DNA of 64,000 nucleotides from Aminipila terrae (GTDB taxonomy: Bacteria > Bacillota > Clostridia > Peptostreptococcales > Anaerovoracaceae), in assembly GCF_010120715.1 (NCBI RefSeq), contig NZ_CP047591.1, positions 434,001-498,000 on the forward strand, read 5' to 3'. The notes under the pieces were generated by a model. The model had not been told where the DNA came from and searched no databases. It saw nothing but the letters and a program-made list of their open reading frames with translations. The first letter of the stretch is position 1, and each line of letters opens with the position of its first letter. Below are positions 8,671 through 21,109 of the stretch, piece after piece. The position numbers and the translations under genes were made by a program.

Positions 8671-9906
8671 CTAAACCATTTTATTTTTTCTTTTGAACAA
8701 CTTAAAATGCTTTTCTCCATCCCCTATAGCTTTTATCTTTTTATTTGAAATGGTTTCAATATCAAAATTATCTGAACCAGATAATAATGCATCTGCCACA
8801 ATAGAAATTGATTGACTGAGCATACTACCAGGTGAGCTTATAACAAAAGGAACTCCACGATTTAATGCTGTAACCGCAACCATGTAATCGCTTGGGATTT
8901 TAGCCCATATAGGGCAACCTATTATGCTCTGAACATCTGCCACAGTAATGGAGCTTATGTCGACAGCCCGATTAACAATCAGCCTTACTTTATCCTTCTG
9001 CTGAAGAGAATCCATAAGGGAAAGGCTGAGTTTTGAGTTTTTCAGAATGGATATATCCAATCCTGTAACAAAAAGAATAGTGGATGAGGATTCAATGGCT
9101 GTAATTGTCACATCAGTAAAAGACGGTGGTGTATCAATAATCACATAATCATAATAATTGCGTAGCACACTTAACAGACTCTGTACCTTTTCTGCAGAAA
9201 CCAGTTCAGCATATTCCGGGCTTTTTGGTGCACACAAAACATGAACACCACTGGAATGTACTGTCATATAACTCCTGACCGCATCAATGTTTGGGGTAAA
9301 TACTTGTTGTACAAATTCTGCTATTGTATCTGCAGGTTCTATATCAAGAAATATATGAATATCTCCAAACTGTAAATCAAGATCAACCAGGGCAACTTTT
9401 TTACGTTTTTCTGCCAGTTTTACTGCAAGATTCGTAGCAATTGTAGTTTTCCCAAGGCCTCCTTTGGCTCCAAATACAGTCACCACTCTTGACATCCATG
9501 CGATATTTTCTTTTTCATTAAGAGAATTGATACGTATGGATTCATTATGGTAAACTGATTTAATATATTCTGCAAATTCTTTAGAAGAGGCTGGAAAATC
9601 TGTGACATTATGAGCACCTGCTCTAATTGCTTTCTGTAAGATTTCTAAATCCATGTGTTCCACCAGCAAAATAACATGGGTCCTTGGTCTATGAAAAATT
9701 ATACGCTCTGTCAGGCTTAATACGTCCGTATCTCCAGCACTAAGAAACATAATAACCATATCAGGAGATACATTTTCAATTTTATTCAATGCCGGAGTCC
9801 CTCCTGATGATTCTCCAAGAATTACAATTTCCTCATCATCTATCATACTCTTTATCTCAGCCAGCTTTTTTTCCAGCTTGCTGATAACCATAACATTAAT
9901 CTTCAC
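8671..9906 (-). CDS. TadZ/CpaE-like ParA-family ATPase of the Tad locus
   Basis: The 411-residue product has an N-terminal receiver-like domain (residues 1-120, without an evident full phosphorylation site) and a ParA/MinD ATPase domain with deviant Walker A KGGLGKTT at about residues 148-155, LVDLDLQFGD and VIIDTPPSF. This is the TadZ/CpaE arrangement, which places the pilus machine in the cell. It is located between cpaB and tadA. TadZ fits better than a plasmid-type ParA because of the neighbours and the fused receiver-like domain. Confidence 0.88.
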   Translation of the reverse strand: MKINVMVISKLEKKLAEIKSMIDDEEIVILGESSGGTPALNKIENVSPDMVIMFLSAGDTDVLSLTERIIFHRPRTHVILLVEHMDLEILQKAIRAGAHNVTDFPASSKEFAEYIKSVYHNESIRINSLNEKENIAWMSRVVTVFGAKGGLGKTTIATNLAVKLAEKRKKVALVDLDLQFGDIHIFLDIEPADTIAEFVQQVFTPNIDAVRSYMTVHSSGVHVLCAPKSPEYAELVSAEKVQSLLSVLRNYYDYVIIDTPPSFTDVTITAIESSSTILFVTGLDISILKNSKLSLSLMDSLQQKDKVRLIVNRAVDISSITVADVQSIIGCPIWAKIPSDYMVAVTALNRGVPFVISSPGSMLSQSISIVADALLSGSDNFDIETISNKKIKAIGDGEKHFKLFKRKNKMV

Positions 9907-9938
9907 TACTTATTCTCCTTTACCTTATATGGAAATTA

Positions 9939-10613
9939 CTACTGTTTTATTGGCAAATTTATCAGTTTCCCATCTAATGGGGACCTTACTACAACACATA
10001 GATGACCTGTAAATTCATAATAGCCCAGATCCAACACCTGTTCTGGAGAGACCTGAAGTGTAATGGTTGAATAGGCTGCATTTTTTTCACTGGCTTTATC
10101 TTTGTTGGATAAAGCAGAATCTACTGCCAGTACTTTCACATTCTGGGCAATAAGCTTAGTAAATGCGGTTTCCTGCTGATTATACTGAGCAAGAATATCT
10201 ACATGATTACCTGGTTCAATCATATATCCCACCCCGGAGACCCCGTCCACTGCAATGGTCATAGCACGCATTCCAGGCTTTAAAATATAACTTAAGCTTG
10301 CTCCAGCTGTGTCACCAGCTGTCACAATCTTGGAGGCCAAAATTTGTTCACCAGTCATAATTTCAGAATTGGCAACTTTACCAATCACCAATGATGTATC
10401 AGAAATTGCGTCGGACAAGATTGCTTCCCTGGGTAATTGAGAAACTTTTACCATAGAGTCAGTAATTGGTGTATCAGCAGGAATATCCTGTATGGCTACA
10501 ACAATGCCTGCCCGATCTGTTTCGTTATGATTGCTAAGGGTATTAAAAAAAATAAAAACCAGAACTCCAGTTAATATTGCTGTTATTAATGCCAGTAATT
10601 TTGTCTTCTTCAA
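9939..10613 (-). CDS. CpaB/RcpC-like SAF-domain protein
   Basis: The 224-residue product has one N-terminal membrane helix and an SAF domain (VVAIQDIPADTPITDSMV and TGEQILASKIV), then a CpaB-type region (GMRAMTIAVDGVSGVGYMIEPGNHVDILAQ). In Gram-negative Tad systems RcpC/CpaB helps secretin assembly; in Gram-positive loci it is likely an extracytoplasmic, possibly wall-binding, part. It sits between tadE and tadZ. Confidence 0.88.
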   Translation of the reverse strand: MKKTKLLALITAILTGVLVFIFFNTLSNHNETDRAGIVVAIQDIPADTPITDSMVKVSQLPREAILSDAISDTSLVIGKVANSEIMTGEQILASKIVTAGDTAGASLSYILKPGMRAMTIAVDGVSGVGYMIEPGNHVDILAQYNQQETAFTKLIAQNVKVLAVDSALSNKDKASEKNAAYSTITLQVSPEQVLDLGYYEFTGHLCVVVRSPLDGKLINLPIKQ

Positions 10614-10638
10614 TATTTCACCCCTCTATACAGTTTGT

Positions 10639-11022
10639 TCATTCTATTCTCATGGTACATTGCGAAGTAAGATTAATATAACCGCCCCCATCATCTAAGA
10701 ATTTAAAAAAAGGCGTAAGTAATTGTACTCTTATGGTAAGTACCACTTTTATTTCTTCTTCTTTTGGAATTGTAATCTGTTCATTAAAATTGCTTGAATT
10801 TTTTTGTATTATAGTTTTGACTTGCTCTTCAACAGCAGATGCTCCGTCATCCTTATAATGAACGGCAGCGTATCTGGCTGCTTCGCGGCAGGTATTATTT
10901 GCAAGAATCTGATGTGAAAAGAGATACCCAAATTCACAAATACCACAGAGAAGTAATAATAGTAGAGGTAAAACCAGTGCAAATTCCACCATGGCCTGCC
11001 CCTTTTCCTTTTTAATGCGCAA
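10639..11022 (-). CDS. TadE-like pseudopilin
   Basis: The 127-residue product begins KKEKGQAMVEFALVLPLLLLLLCG, the TadE hallmark (GQAxVEFA processing motif and hydrophobic helix), followed by a small extracellular domain with ILANNTCREAARYAA. It should be processed by the neighbouring A24 prepilin peptidase and act as a minor pilin. It is 25 bp upstream of cpaB. Confidence 0.88.
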   Translation of the reverse strand: MRIKKEKGQAMVEFALVLPLLLLLLCGICEFGYLFSHQILANNTCREAARYAAVHYKDDGASAVEEQVKTIIQKNSSNFNEQITIPKEEEIKVVLTIRVQLLTPFFKFLDDGGGYINLTSQCTMRIE

Positions 11023-11079
11023 CCCCTTTCACCACCTCTCTGTTTATCCTTTAATTCTGATTCCATTTAAAATGTTTAA

Positions 11080-11115
11080 ATGGCAGGACCCGTGCATATG
11101 GGTAATTCCTGCCAT
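11080..11115 (-). terminator. stem-loop between the pilin gene and tadE
   Basis: The minus strand reads ATGGCAGGA, then ACCC...GGGT in the loop, then TCCTGCCAT, giving a strong 9 bp outer stem with an inner extension. Only a weak T-rich stretch follows. It probably acts as a partial terminator or 3' stabiliser so that pilin mRNA exceeds that of the machine genes. That is inference. Confidence 0.55.
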
Positions 11116-11177
11116 TATATTACAATTTATAAAAATTGTAGGGGACAAGTGTTGATTTATTCAATAAGTCCTGATTA

Positions 11178-11339
11178 TTAAAGGCTGGCGCCAATATTAG
11201 TAAACATTGCAGCAACTTTTCCTCCTAATGGGGTCAAAGTAACGATGGCAACCACTGCAATAGCTGCAATAATCAACCCATATTCTACCATTCCCTGTCC
11301 ACTCTCTTCGCTCTTTAACCATCTAAGTAAATTTTTCAT
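11178..11339 (-). CDS. flp: Flp-family major pilin
   Basis: The 53-residue product carries the Flp signature: a basic leader, then ESGQGMVEYGLIIAAIAVVA, where cleavage is expected just before GMVEYG or close by, with Glu and Tyr at positions typical for Flp pilins, followed by one hydrophobic helix and a short tail. The ATG at 11339 is preceded by AAAGGAGGAAAG, a very strong ribosome binding site, as expected for an abundant structural protein. It lies between the prepilin peptidase and tadE. Confidence 0.92.
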   Translation of the reverse strand: MKNLLRWLKSEESGQGMVEYGLIIAAIAVVAIVTLTPLGGKVAAMFTNIGASL

Positions 11340-11497
11340 ATTCTTTCCTCCTTTACAATAAAAAACGTTATATTGGGATTCTTCATTTAAAGTGGATAAC
11401 TGGAACTATTCCTCCTTTCCTTTTCAATCCAGTTATCAGCCAGGATATATTCATTATTTATAAGACAAGCGTATATATTTTAAAATATTACGCTAAC

Positions 11498-12154
11498 TTA
11501 CCAACCTATAATGTAAATAAGGGAACAGATTGTCCCAAACATAATAAATGGAGCAAGCGGAAAAAAACTGTACATAGTTAGCTTTTTAATAGTCATTCCT
11601 CCAAGACAGAAGGCAATTAATGCCCCGCTCATTCCAATCAAACCAATCTTTATATCTGGATATCCAAGTATCAATCCCATTGCTGCAGCCAGCTTCACAT
11701 CACCTGCTCCCACTTGTTCTAAGCCAACAAGTTTTCCTGCCATAATAAACATAAATCCAACTGCAACCATACAAATAAGCGCGTATAATAAAGCCATCCA
11801 TCCAAAATACAGGATTTGAAATACTGCCCCTAAAAAAAGGATAAAAAGAACTAATTCATTAGGAATCAGCCGTATTTTCAAATCAATTAAAGAAATAAGT
11901 ATGGCAACTGTAAAAAGCAGCGATACTAAAAGTGTTATAAATATATTTTCTGTTTTGCTTCCTGCATAACTCCATAAAACTCCATTTAAAACCACCACTA
12001 GACCGACAGTCCTTATATCACAATTCTTAACTACAATTTCACTGTTATTTCGTAATTTTTTATAAGTTACAAAGCCATTAGATATATGTGGAATTACCAT
12101 TCCAAAACTAATGCCTAAAATACCAAAAATCAAAGTCAAATAAATATTCATCAT
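11498..12154 (-). CDS. A24 family prepilin peptidase (TadV/CpaA)
   Basis: The 218-residue integral membrane protein has about six hydrophobic segments and the two aspartates of type IV prepilin peptidases: DLKIRLIPNE (first Asp) and GAGDVKLAAAMG (second Asp, the GxGD motif). It lacks the N-terminal methyltransferase extension of PilD, which fits the short TadV/CpaA class. It is the first gene after the tandem c-di-GMP riboswitches and should process Flp and TadE. Confidence 0.92.
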   Translation of the reverse strand: MMNIYLTLIFGILGISFGMVIPHISNGFVTYKKLRNNSEIVVKNCDIRTVGLVVVLNGVLWSYAGSKTENIFITLLVSLLFTVAILISLIDLKIRLIPNELVLFILFLGAVFQILYFGWMALLYALICMVAVGFMFIMAGKLVGLEQVGAGDVKLAAAMGLILGYPDIKIGLIGMSGALIAFCLGGMTIKKLTMYSFFPLAPFIMFGTICSLIYIIGW

Positions 12155-12188
12155 CAGCCTCCAAACATGTCACCAAGAAAAATATAAT

Positions 12189-12235
12189 AAAAAAAAGCAC
12201 GCTTCCTCTTTTTTTGTTAATTAAAAGGCGCGTGC
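12189..12235 (-). terminator. terminator of the second (gene-proximal) c-di-GMP riboswitch
   Basis: On the minus strand GCACGC, an AT-rich loop and GCGTGC are followed by eight T, just before the prepilin peptidase gene. Confidence 0.85.
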
Positions 12236-12294
12236 AAGCAAAACTACCATATAGACACAAGAGTCCCTATGAACATAATAGTTTTTTAAAGTGT

Positions 12295-12372
12295 TTGCAA
12301 CTGGCTGGCATAGTGATTCCCTCACCTTAGCCCCTATAGCTTTGCGTCATCGCCTTTCAACGACTATGCCTT
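12295..12372 (-). promoter_or_regulatory. c-di-GMP-I (GEMM) riboswitch, gene-proximal copy
   Basis: The minus strand contains the GEMM-I hallmarks: a GAAA tetraloop hairpin (CGTTGAAAGGCG), the invariant GACGCAAAGC, then GGGGCTAAGGTGA pairing with TCACTATGCCAGCC, where CTAAG and TATG form the tetraloop receptor. A terminator follows, so control is at transcription. Confidence 0.93.
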
Positions 12373-12433
12373 TAAAAACAAATATAATATTAAATTTTTC
12401 ATATCAACAATTAAGTATAATTAAATACTGCTA

Positions 12434-12473
12434 TAAAAAAATGCCACCTTAAGTAAATTCATTAAGGGGCATT
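12434..12473 (-). terminator. terminator of the first (promoter-proximal) c-di-GMP riboswitch
   Basis: On the minus strand AATGCCCCTTAA pairs with TTAAGGTGGCATT with one mismatch, followed by seven T. It lies between the two riboswitch aptamers. Confidence 0.85.
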
Positions 12474-12527
12474 GCAGTAACTCACATCAAATAAACCTAT
12501 ATCAGGTATATAATCTTATTTCAAATG

Positions 12528-12608
12528 TTTGCAACTGGCTGGCATAGTGATTATTCTCACCTTAGCCCCTATAGCTTTGCGTCATCGCTTTTCAACGACT
12601 ATGCCGAA
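12528..12608 (-). promoter_or_regulatory. c-di-GMP-I (GEMM) riboswitch, promoter-proximal copy
   Basis: It has the same elements as the gene-proximal copy (GAAA hairpin, GACGCAAAGC, CTAAGGTGAG and CACTATGCCAGCC) and is almost identical to it over about 70 nt. It is transcribed first. Confidence 0.93.
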
Positions 12609-12630
12609 AATACATATTAAATTATTCTTA

Positions 12631-12658
12631 ATTATACATACTAATTTTAGTTAGTCAA
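12631..12658 (-). promoter_or_regulatory. promoter of the Tad operon leader
   Basis: The minus strand has TTGACT, 16 bp, TATAAT. It lies about 25 bp upstream of the first c-di-GMP aptamer, a good position for the start of the riboswitch leader. Confidence 0.75.
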
Positions 12659-12823
12659 TAGTCCATTTTTTTCCATATATTGAATTTATGCTCCTTATAA
12701 ACAAAAAAATCCTTTAAAGCCTTGAATTTCCTTAATTATCGCTTTATACATATTTATTTGCAATGACGAAATTATTTTTATTTTACGCATCTATCCATTC
12801 AAGTATATATAATTTTAAAGACA

Positions 12824-12878
12824 TAAAAAAAACTTACACAATACTGTGTAAGTTTTCTATGGTGCGCGATGAGGGACT
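12824..12878 (-). other. relic of an rrn operon end: tRNA-Leu 3' fragment plus terminator
   Basis: Positions 12860-12878 are identical to the 3' end of the tRNA-Leu genes including CCA (complement of TGGTGCGCGATGAGGGACT). Directly downstream in the same sense is a terminator hairpin (AACTTACACA/TGTGTAAGTT with T run, 12824-12856), the layout seen after both intact tRNA-Leu genes. The rest of the tRNA is gone. Nothing else recognisable lies in 12879-12970. Confidence 0.6.
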
Positions 12879-13015
12879 CACACAGTCTCGCTTCGCTCGC
12901 CTGCCGTTCTTCGCTTTTATTCCATTCCAGCTCGAACCAGTCGCTATTCAAAAGTACACTGTACTTTCTCATTTACGCTCCTGCCCTTTCGGGTTCAAGT
13001 CCCATTTTAATACAT

Positions 13016-13046
13016 AAAAAAAATGTACATCTTTCAATGTACATTT
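13016..13046 (-). terminator. terminator of rrn operon A
   Basis: The minus strand reads AAAATGTACATTGAAAGATGTACATT followed by T, a 10 bp stem directly after tRNA-Leu. Confidence 0.85.
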
Positions 13047-13050
13047 TCTG

Positions 13051-13133
13051 TGGTGCGCGATGAGGGACTTGAACCCCCACGGTCGCCCGCTAGATCCTAA
13101 GTCTAGTGCGTCTGCCAATTCCGCCAATCGCGC
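13051..13133 (-). tRNA. tRNA-Leu (anticodon TAG), rrn operon A
   Basis: Acceptor arms GCGCGAT/ATCGCGC pair, CCA is encoded, the anticodon loop CTTAGGA lies between CTAGA/TCTAG, and a variable arm of the class II type is present. It is the last gene of rrn operon A. Confidence 0.95.
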
Positions 13134-13139
13134 ATATTT

Positions 13140-13214
13140 TGGTGACTCCACCGGGAATCGAACCCGGGTTACCGCCGTGAAAGGGCGGTGTCTTGACCGC
13201 TTGACCATGGAGCC
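13140..13214 (-). tRNA. tRNA-Glu (anticodon TTC), rrn operon A
   Basis: Acceptor GGCTCCA pairs with TGGAGTC, the anticodon stem CCGCC/GGCGG encloses CTTTCAC, the T arm is GGGTTCGATTCCC, and CCA is encoded. It lies between 5S rRNA and tRNA-Leu. Confidence 0.95.
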
Positions 13215-13220
13215 ATTTTA

Positions 13221-13338
13221 AACCGGCGACGTCCTACTTTCCCAGGCAGCTGCCCGCCAAGTATCATCGGCGCTAAGGAGCTTAACTACTGTGTTCGAGA
13301 TGGGAACAGGTGGAGCCTCCTCGCTATTGTCACCGGAT
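13221..13338 (-). rRNA. rrf: 5S rRNA, rrn operon A
   Basis: The roughly 118-nt minus-strand sequence has the 5S features (CCGGTGAC at the 5' end pairing with the 3' GTCGCCGG, and the conserved TCTCGAACACAGTAGTTAAG region). It lies between 23S and tRNA-Glu. Ends are approximate. Confidence 0.93.
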
Positions 13339-13424
13339 TTTGTCTATTCTTTTTTTGAGAGTGTACTCTCAAAACTGGATAACATACTTTTCTATCAGTT
13401 TTATTCCTTCTTGAAACCATTTTG

Positions 13425-16313
<2,889 letters not shown>

Positions 16314-16597
16314 ATAAGCGTTTTGCTTATCTAGCGTTAGATAAGACTTATATTTTTTAGACTTACTTGTTAATTAACTCGTAATTCTCTGGTTTCTCGG
16401 TTGAAATCGTAGTTATTTTACACCCGACATCATTCTTTTAGACATCTCTGTCCGAAAAGACTTTTGTCTTAGTTCTATAACTGTTTGTTATCTTTCGATA
16501 ACCTCGATTTCGTTGTCATATTTGTGTTTTTAACACTTTCTGATATTTTGCATATTATCCAGTTTTCAAAGTACATTTAGAACCCTTTTAAAAGTTC

Positions 16598-16674
<77 letters not shown>

Positions 16675-16705
16675 ATATAAACTCATAGTGCAAAAGTTAT
16701 AGTCT

Positions 16706-18227
<1,522 letters not shown>

Positions 18228-18536
18228 AATGGTATTTAAATCAGATTTCTCTGAATCAAATCAAGTTTGAGCTTCTGCTCGGCTGAAACGCTTCGCGTTT
18301 CGCTTCTCTATTCTTTATGCAAAACATAAATCCTAGAATTATTGTTGTTTTTTAAGAAATTGTACGTTGACTTCCAAAACAAGTTTGGTTATCTTACCAA
18401 TCGTTATGATTGTTTGTACTTAGTATCGAGAACAACTTAATGTCCTCTTGACTAATTCTTTTACACTATGAAGTTTTCAAGGTTCTTGCGCTTCTGCAGT
18501 TTTCACTGTCAGCGCCGTTCCGTAAGGAACTTTTAT

Positions 18537-18750
18537 ATCATAATACTATTCCGCAAGTTTGTCAACATCTTTTTTCGTTTTTTTCAAGTTTATTCATTAA
18601 TTCGAGTTTTACTATCAAAACAAAATATTGTTGATATTGTTGTCTGCTCGTAAGCAAAACTACAATATGTGGTACATTCTTTTTCAAGGATGTAACCCCT
18701 GCCTCACGGGACAGCTTATTTAGAATACCAAAATATCATCTGGCTGTCAA
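18537..18750 (-). promoter_or_regulatory. tandem rrn promoters P1 and P2, operon A, with 16S leader
   Basis: On the minus strand P1 is TTGACA (18745-18750), 17 bp, TATTCT (18722-18727); P2 is TTGACA (18560-18565), 17 bp, TATGAT (18537-18542). Both have perfect -35 boxes and ideal spacing. The remainder of 18228-18852 is leader or upstream sequence with no gene visible. Confidence 0.8.
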
Positions 18751-18827
18751 CACTTTTTTACCTTTTTTCTTTTATTTTATTTTACATAAATATCTAATAT
18801 AGGTATGTACATTTTAGAAATATATGT

Positions 18828-18833
18828 TATAAT
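18828..18833 (+). promoter_or_regulatory. -10 box of the tRNA-Glu(CTC) gene
   Basis: A perfect TATAAT lies 20 bp before the tRNA. The -35 region is poor, so this is only a likely promoter. Confidence 0.5.
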
Positions 18834-18852
18834 AGACATCGTGATTAAGAAT

Positions 18853-18927
18853 GGCTCCATGGTCAAGCGGTCAAGACACCGCCCTCTCACGGCGGTAACT
18901 CGGGTTCGATTCCCGATGGAGTCACCA
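18853..18927 (+). tRNA. tRNA-Glu (anticodon CTC)
   Basis: The sequence is nearly identical to the two tRNA-Glu(TTC) genes on the other strand, but the anticodon loop is CTCTCAC, giving CTC, and a few T-arm bases differ (CTCGGGTTCGATTCCCGAT). CCA is encoded and a terminator follows. It is a stand-alone gene divergent from rrn operon A, probably born by duplication of the TTC gene. Confidence 0.95.
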
Positions 18928-18932
18928 AAATT

Positions 18933-18966
18933 AAAGAACGTAATCAATTGATTACGTTCTTTTTAT
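18933..18966 (+). terminator. terminator of tRNA-Glu(CTC)
   Basis: AGAACGTAATC and GATTACGTTCT form an 11 bp stem followed by TTTTATTT. Confidence 0.88.
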
Positions 18967-18971
18967 TTTAA

Positions 18972-19220
18972 TTAATTGGGTTCTTTATAAGTCATAGCTC
19001 TTACACTATCTTTTATACCACTAGTAGTCGGGTCTACAACAACACCAAGAGTGACAAGTATATTTATAAGCAGGCTGATAATCTGCATCACAGCTTCTTC
19101 AGTAACAGACGGAGCAATTCCTAGTATTGCTAATATCTGATAGATGAATGCTACAATGCACGCGATTAAAGATACTAGTGTAGTCTTATTTTTCAAACGT
19201 AACTTCCAATTAATGGTCAA
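18972..19220 (-). CDS. phage holin, phi LC3 family (isolated)
   Basis: The product has the phi LC3 holin features: INWKLRLKNKTTLVSLIACI at the start, two membrane segments, and VTLGVVVDPTTSGIKDSVRA with MTYKEP at the C-terminus. I chose the TTG at 19220 (82 residues) because family members begin at M-x-INWK and AAGGGGG lies just upstream; an in-frame ATG at 19253 would give 93 residues. Holins make pores in the membrane for endolysin release. No endolysin, capsid or integrase gene is nearby, so this is a prophage remnant or a domesticated gene. Confidence 0.8.
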   Translation of the reverse strand: MTINWKLRLKNKTTLVSLIACIVAFIYQILAILGIAPSVTEEAVMQIISLLINILVTLGVVVDPTTSGIKDSVRAMTYKEPN

Positions 19221-19360
19221 CGCCTTTCGCCCCCTTAAAGTATATTTACTCATTAACCACCCTTACCTTTAAAATATTCATAAAACCATAAAAATGTTAA
19301 CCCTCTATTACATTTTATTCTCTCTGGCAAATAACATAACTAGTGATTAATTAATTTTAA

Positions 19361-20838
19361 TTATAAAGTTATTTTTCTTGTAGCAATCTTTTCACAGAAA
19401 GTGCTGTCGTGTTCAACAAAAATAATAGTTGGTGTATATTCAAGTAATAAGTTTTCAATCTGCATGCGTGAAATAACATCAATATAATTAAGCGGTTCAT
19501 CCCAGATGTATAAATGGGCTTTTTCACAAAGGCTTTTTGCAATTAAAACTTTTTTCTTTTGTCCCCCACTGAAATCTGCCATATCCTTTTCAAACTGTAT
19601 TCTGGAAAAGTCCAGTTTTCGGAGTATTGCCTTAAAAAGACTTTCATCCAGCTTATGCTCTTCCCCATAATCTGATAAATTTCCATGGAGAGAAGATGCA
19701 TCCTGGGGAACATACGAGAGTATAAGCTGGCTTTCTTTTCTGAATTCACCTTTATATTGTAGATTTTCTCCACATATCAATTTTAAGATGCTTGATTTTC
19801 CAGAGCCATTTTTACCACATAAGGCAATTCTGTCGCCTTGGTCTATAGTAAAACTCACTTGCTGACAAGCAACCTTTTCATCGTAACATATAGAAACTTT
19901 ATCAAACTCTATTAACCTTCTGGAATGAAAAGGCAACTGATGTATTTTTAAGTTATCTGGATTTTCCATATTACTAAGAAGTTTTGATTTTTCTTCTACA
20001 GCAGCTTCTCTTCTTGCTTCAATGGATTTGGAACGTTTCATCATCTTTTCGGATTTATGCCCAATATATCCTTTGTCTGGCTTTATACCTGAATTTTTTG
20101 TGCCAAACTTGGTCTTTTCCACTTTATCTGACCAGGTAGCAGTCCTTTTTGCCGCAGTCCCCAGATGTTTAATATCCTTTTTTAGCTTTTCATTTTTCAT
20201 CTGTTCAAAATTATCCTGCATTTCCTTGTTCGCCCACCATGAAGAATAATTACCTCTTTGAACTTCAATATTTGTTTTATTAAATGAAAGAATATGATCA
20301 ATACAATAATCCAGAAATGCTCTGTCATGGGAAACTAATATAAACCCTTCTTAGAGTTCAGATAATTGCTCACAACTTTTCTGGCTCTTATATCAAGGTG
20401 GTTCGTTGGTTCATCAATCAATAAAAAGCTGTTTGTTTTTAAAAATAAGGCTGCAATCAGGATTTTCGTCTGTTCACCATTACTCAGCGTACAAAATGGA
20501 CGATATAAAACATCATCAGAAACTTCAAGTAAGGATAATTCTCGTATCAGTTCCCAGTGAACATAATCGGTACAGATATTATCAATAATTTCTAAAGTAT
20601 CCATTGTATTGTCTTTTACTTCATAAGGAAAATATTCAAATTCTACATTAGCAGAAATCTTCCCACCATAATCATATTGCCCAAGAAGCAGCTTGAGAAA
20701 GGTTGTCTTTCCTTTACCGTTTCTCCCAATGAAGCCCAGTTTCCAATCCGTGTCAATTTGAAAACTGGCATTTTCGATAATATTGTCGTAGCTGCCATCA
20801 TAAGCAAAAGTTAATTTAGAAATGTTTATTTGAGACAT
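19361..20838 (-). pseudogene. ABC-F ribosome-protection ATPase (Lsa-like), frameshifted
   Basis: Two frames together encode about 491 residues, the normal length of antibiotic-resistance ABC-F proteins. The first part (from 20838) has Walker A GRNGKGKTT, signature LSNGEQ and Walker B LLIDEPTNHLD. The second has GKNGSGKSS, FSGGQKKK and WDEPLNYID, the last typical of the Lsa group. At about 20345-20352 the frame ends KKGLY-stop, while a one-base shift continues KKGFILVSHDRAF without a gap, so a single base (probably one G of GGGG) has been lost. Intact relatives displace lincosamide, pleuromutilin or streptogramin drugs from ribosomes. True inactivation and sequence error are both possible. A drug-sensing leader lies upstream. 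Confidence 0.88.
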
Positions 20839-20869
20839 AGATATGCCCTCCTGTATTTAAATTATGAAA

Positions 20870-20988
20870 GCTGCAAGAAAGTTCATTTCCTGCAGCTCAA
20901 AATACAGTAAAGCACACCTATTTTCAGAAAAATAGGAAAGCTAAAGATATATTATTTATTGAGCGGAAAATATGAATAACTTTCTTGC
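20870..20988 (-). promoter_or_regulatory. attenuator with competing hairpins upstream of the ABC-F gene
   Basis: On the minus strand GCAAGAAAGTT (20978-20988) is perfectly complementary to AACTTTCTTGC (20873-20883). The latter is also the 3' arm of a hairpin GCTGCAGGAA...TTCTTGCAGC (20870-20896) just before the start codon region. The two pairings exclude each other, as in ribosome-mediated attenuation of ABC-F genes. A further hairpin CCTATTTT/AAAATAGG lies between them. Confidence 0.7.
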
Positions 20989-21054
20989 ATAAGCACAACA
21001 AAACAGGCGGTATGACATGGGGTCATATTTAGTATTTTATTATGCTTTAAATAA

Positions 21055-21075
21055 TTAGCAAGAAAAATTACGCAT
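21055..21075 (-). CDS. leader peptide MRNFSC of the ABC-F attenuator
   Basis: A six-codon frame (ATG at 21075, TAA at 21055-21057) follows GAGAGGAG at good spacing and lies between the promoter and the competing hairpins. A ribosome stalled here by a drug would change folding downstream. The assignment is inferred from layout and known ABC-F leaders. Confidence 0.65.
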   Translation of the reverse strand: MRNFSC

Positions 21076-21109
21076 CTTTTCAACTCCTCTCATTATAAAT
21101 TCTATGGCG

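Noticed and set aside
12972..13010. A T-arm-like GGGTTCAAGTCCC on the plus strand near each rrn end (also 25020-25045), as a possible extra tRNA
   Set aside because: No acceptor stem, anticodon arm or D arm can be folded around it; it is only a conserved flank of the operon end.
19361..20838. Programmed ribosomal frameshifting in the ABC-F gene
   Set aside because: No slippery heptamer with downstream pseudoknot is evident and ABC-F proteins are not known to need a shift; a lost base is simpler.
18853..20838. A complete prophage or integrative element between the rrn operons
   Set aside because: Only a holin is present; no integrase, capsid, terminase or clear attachment repeats were seen.
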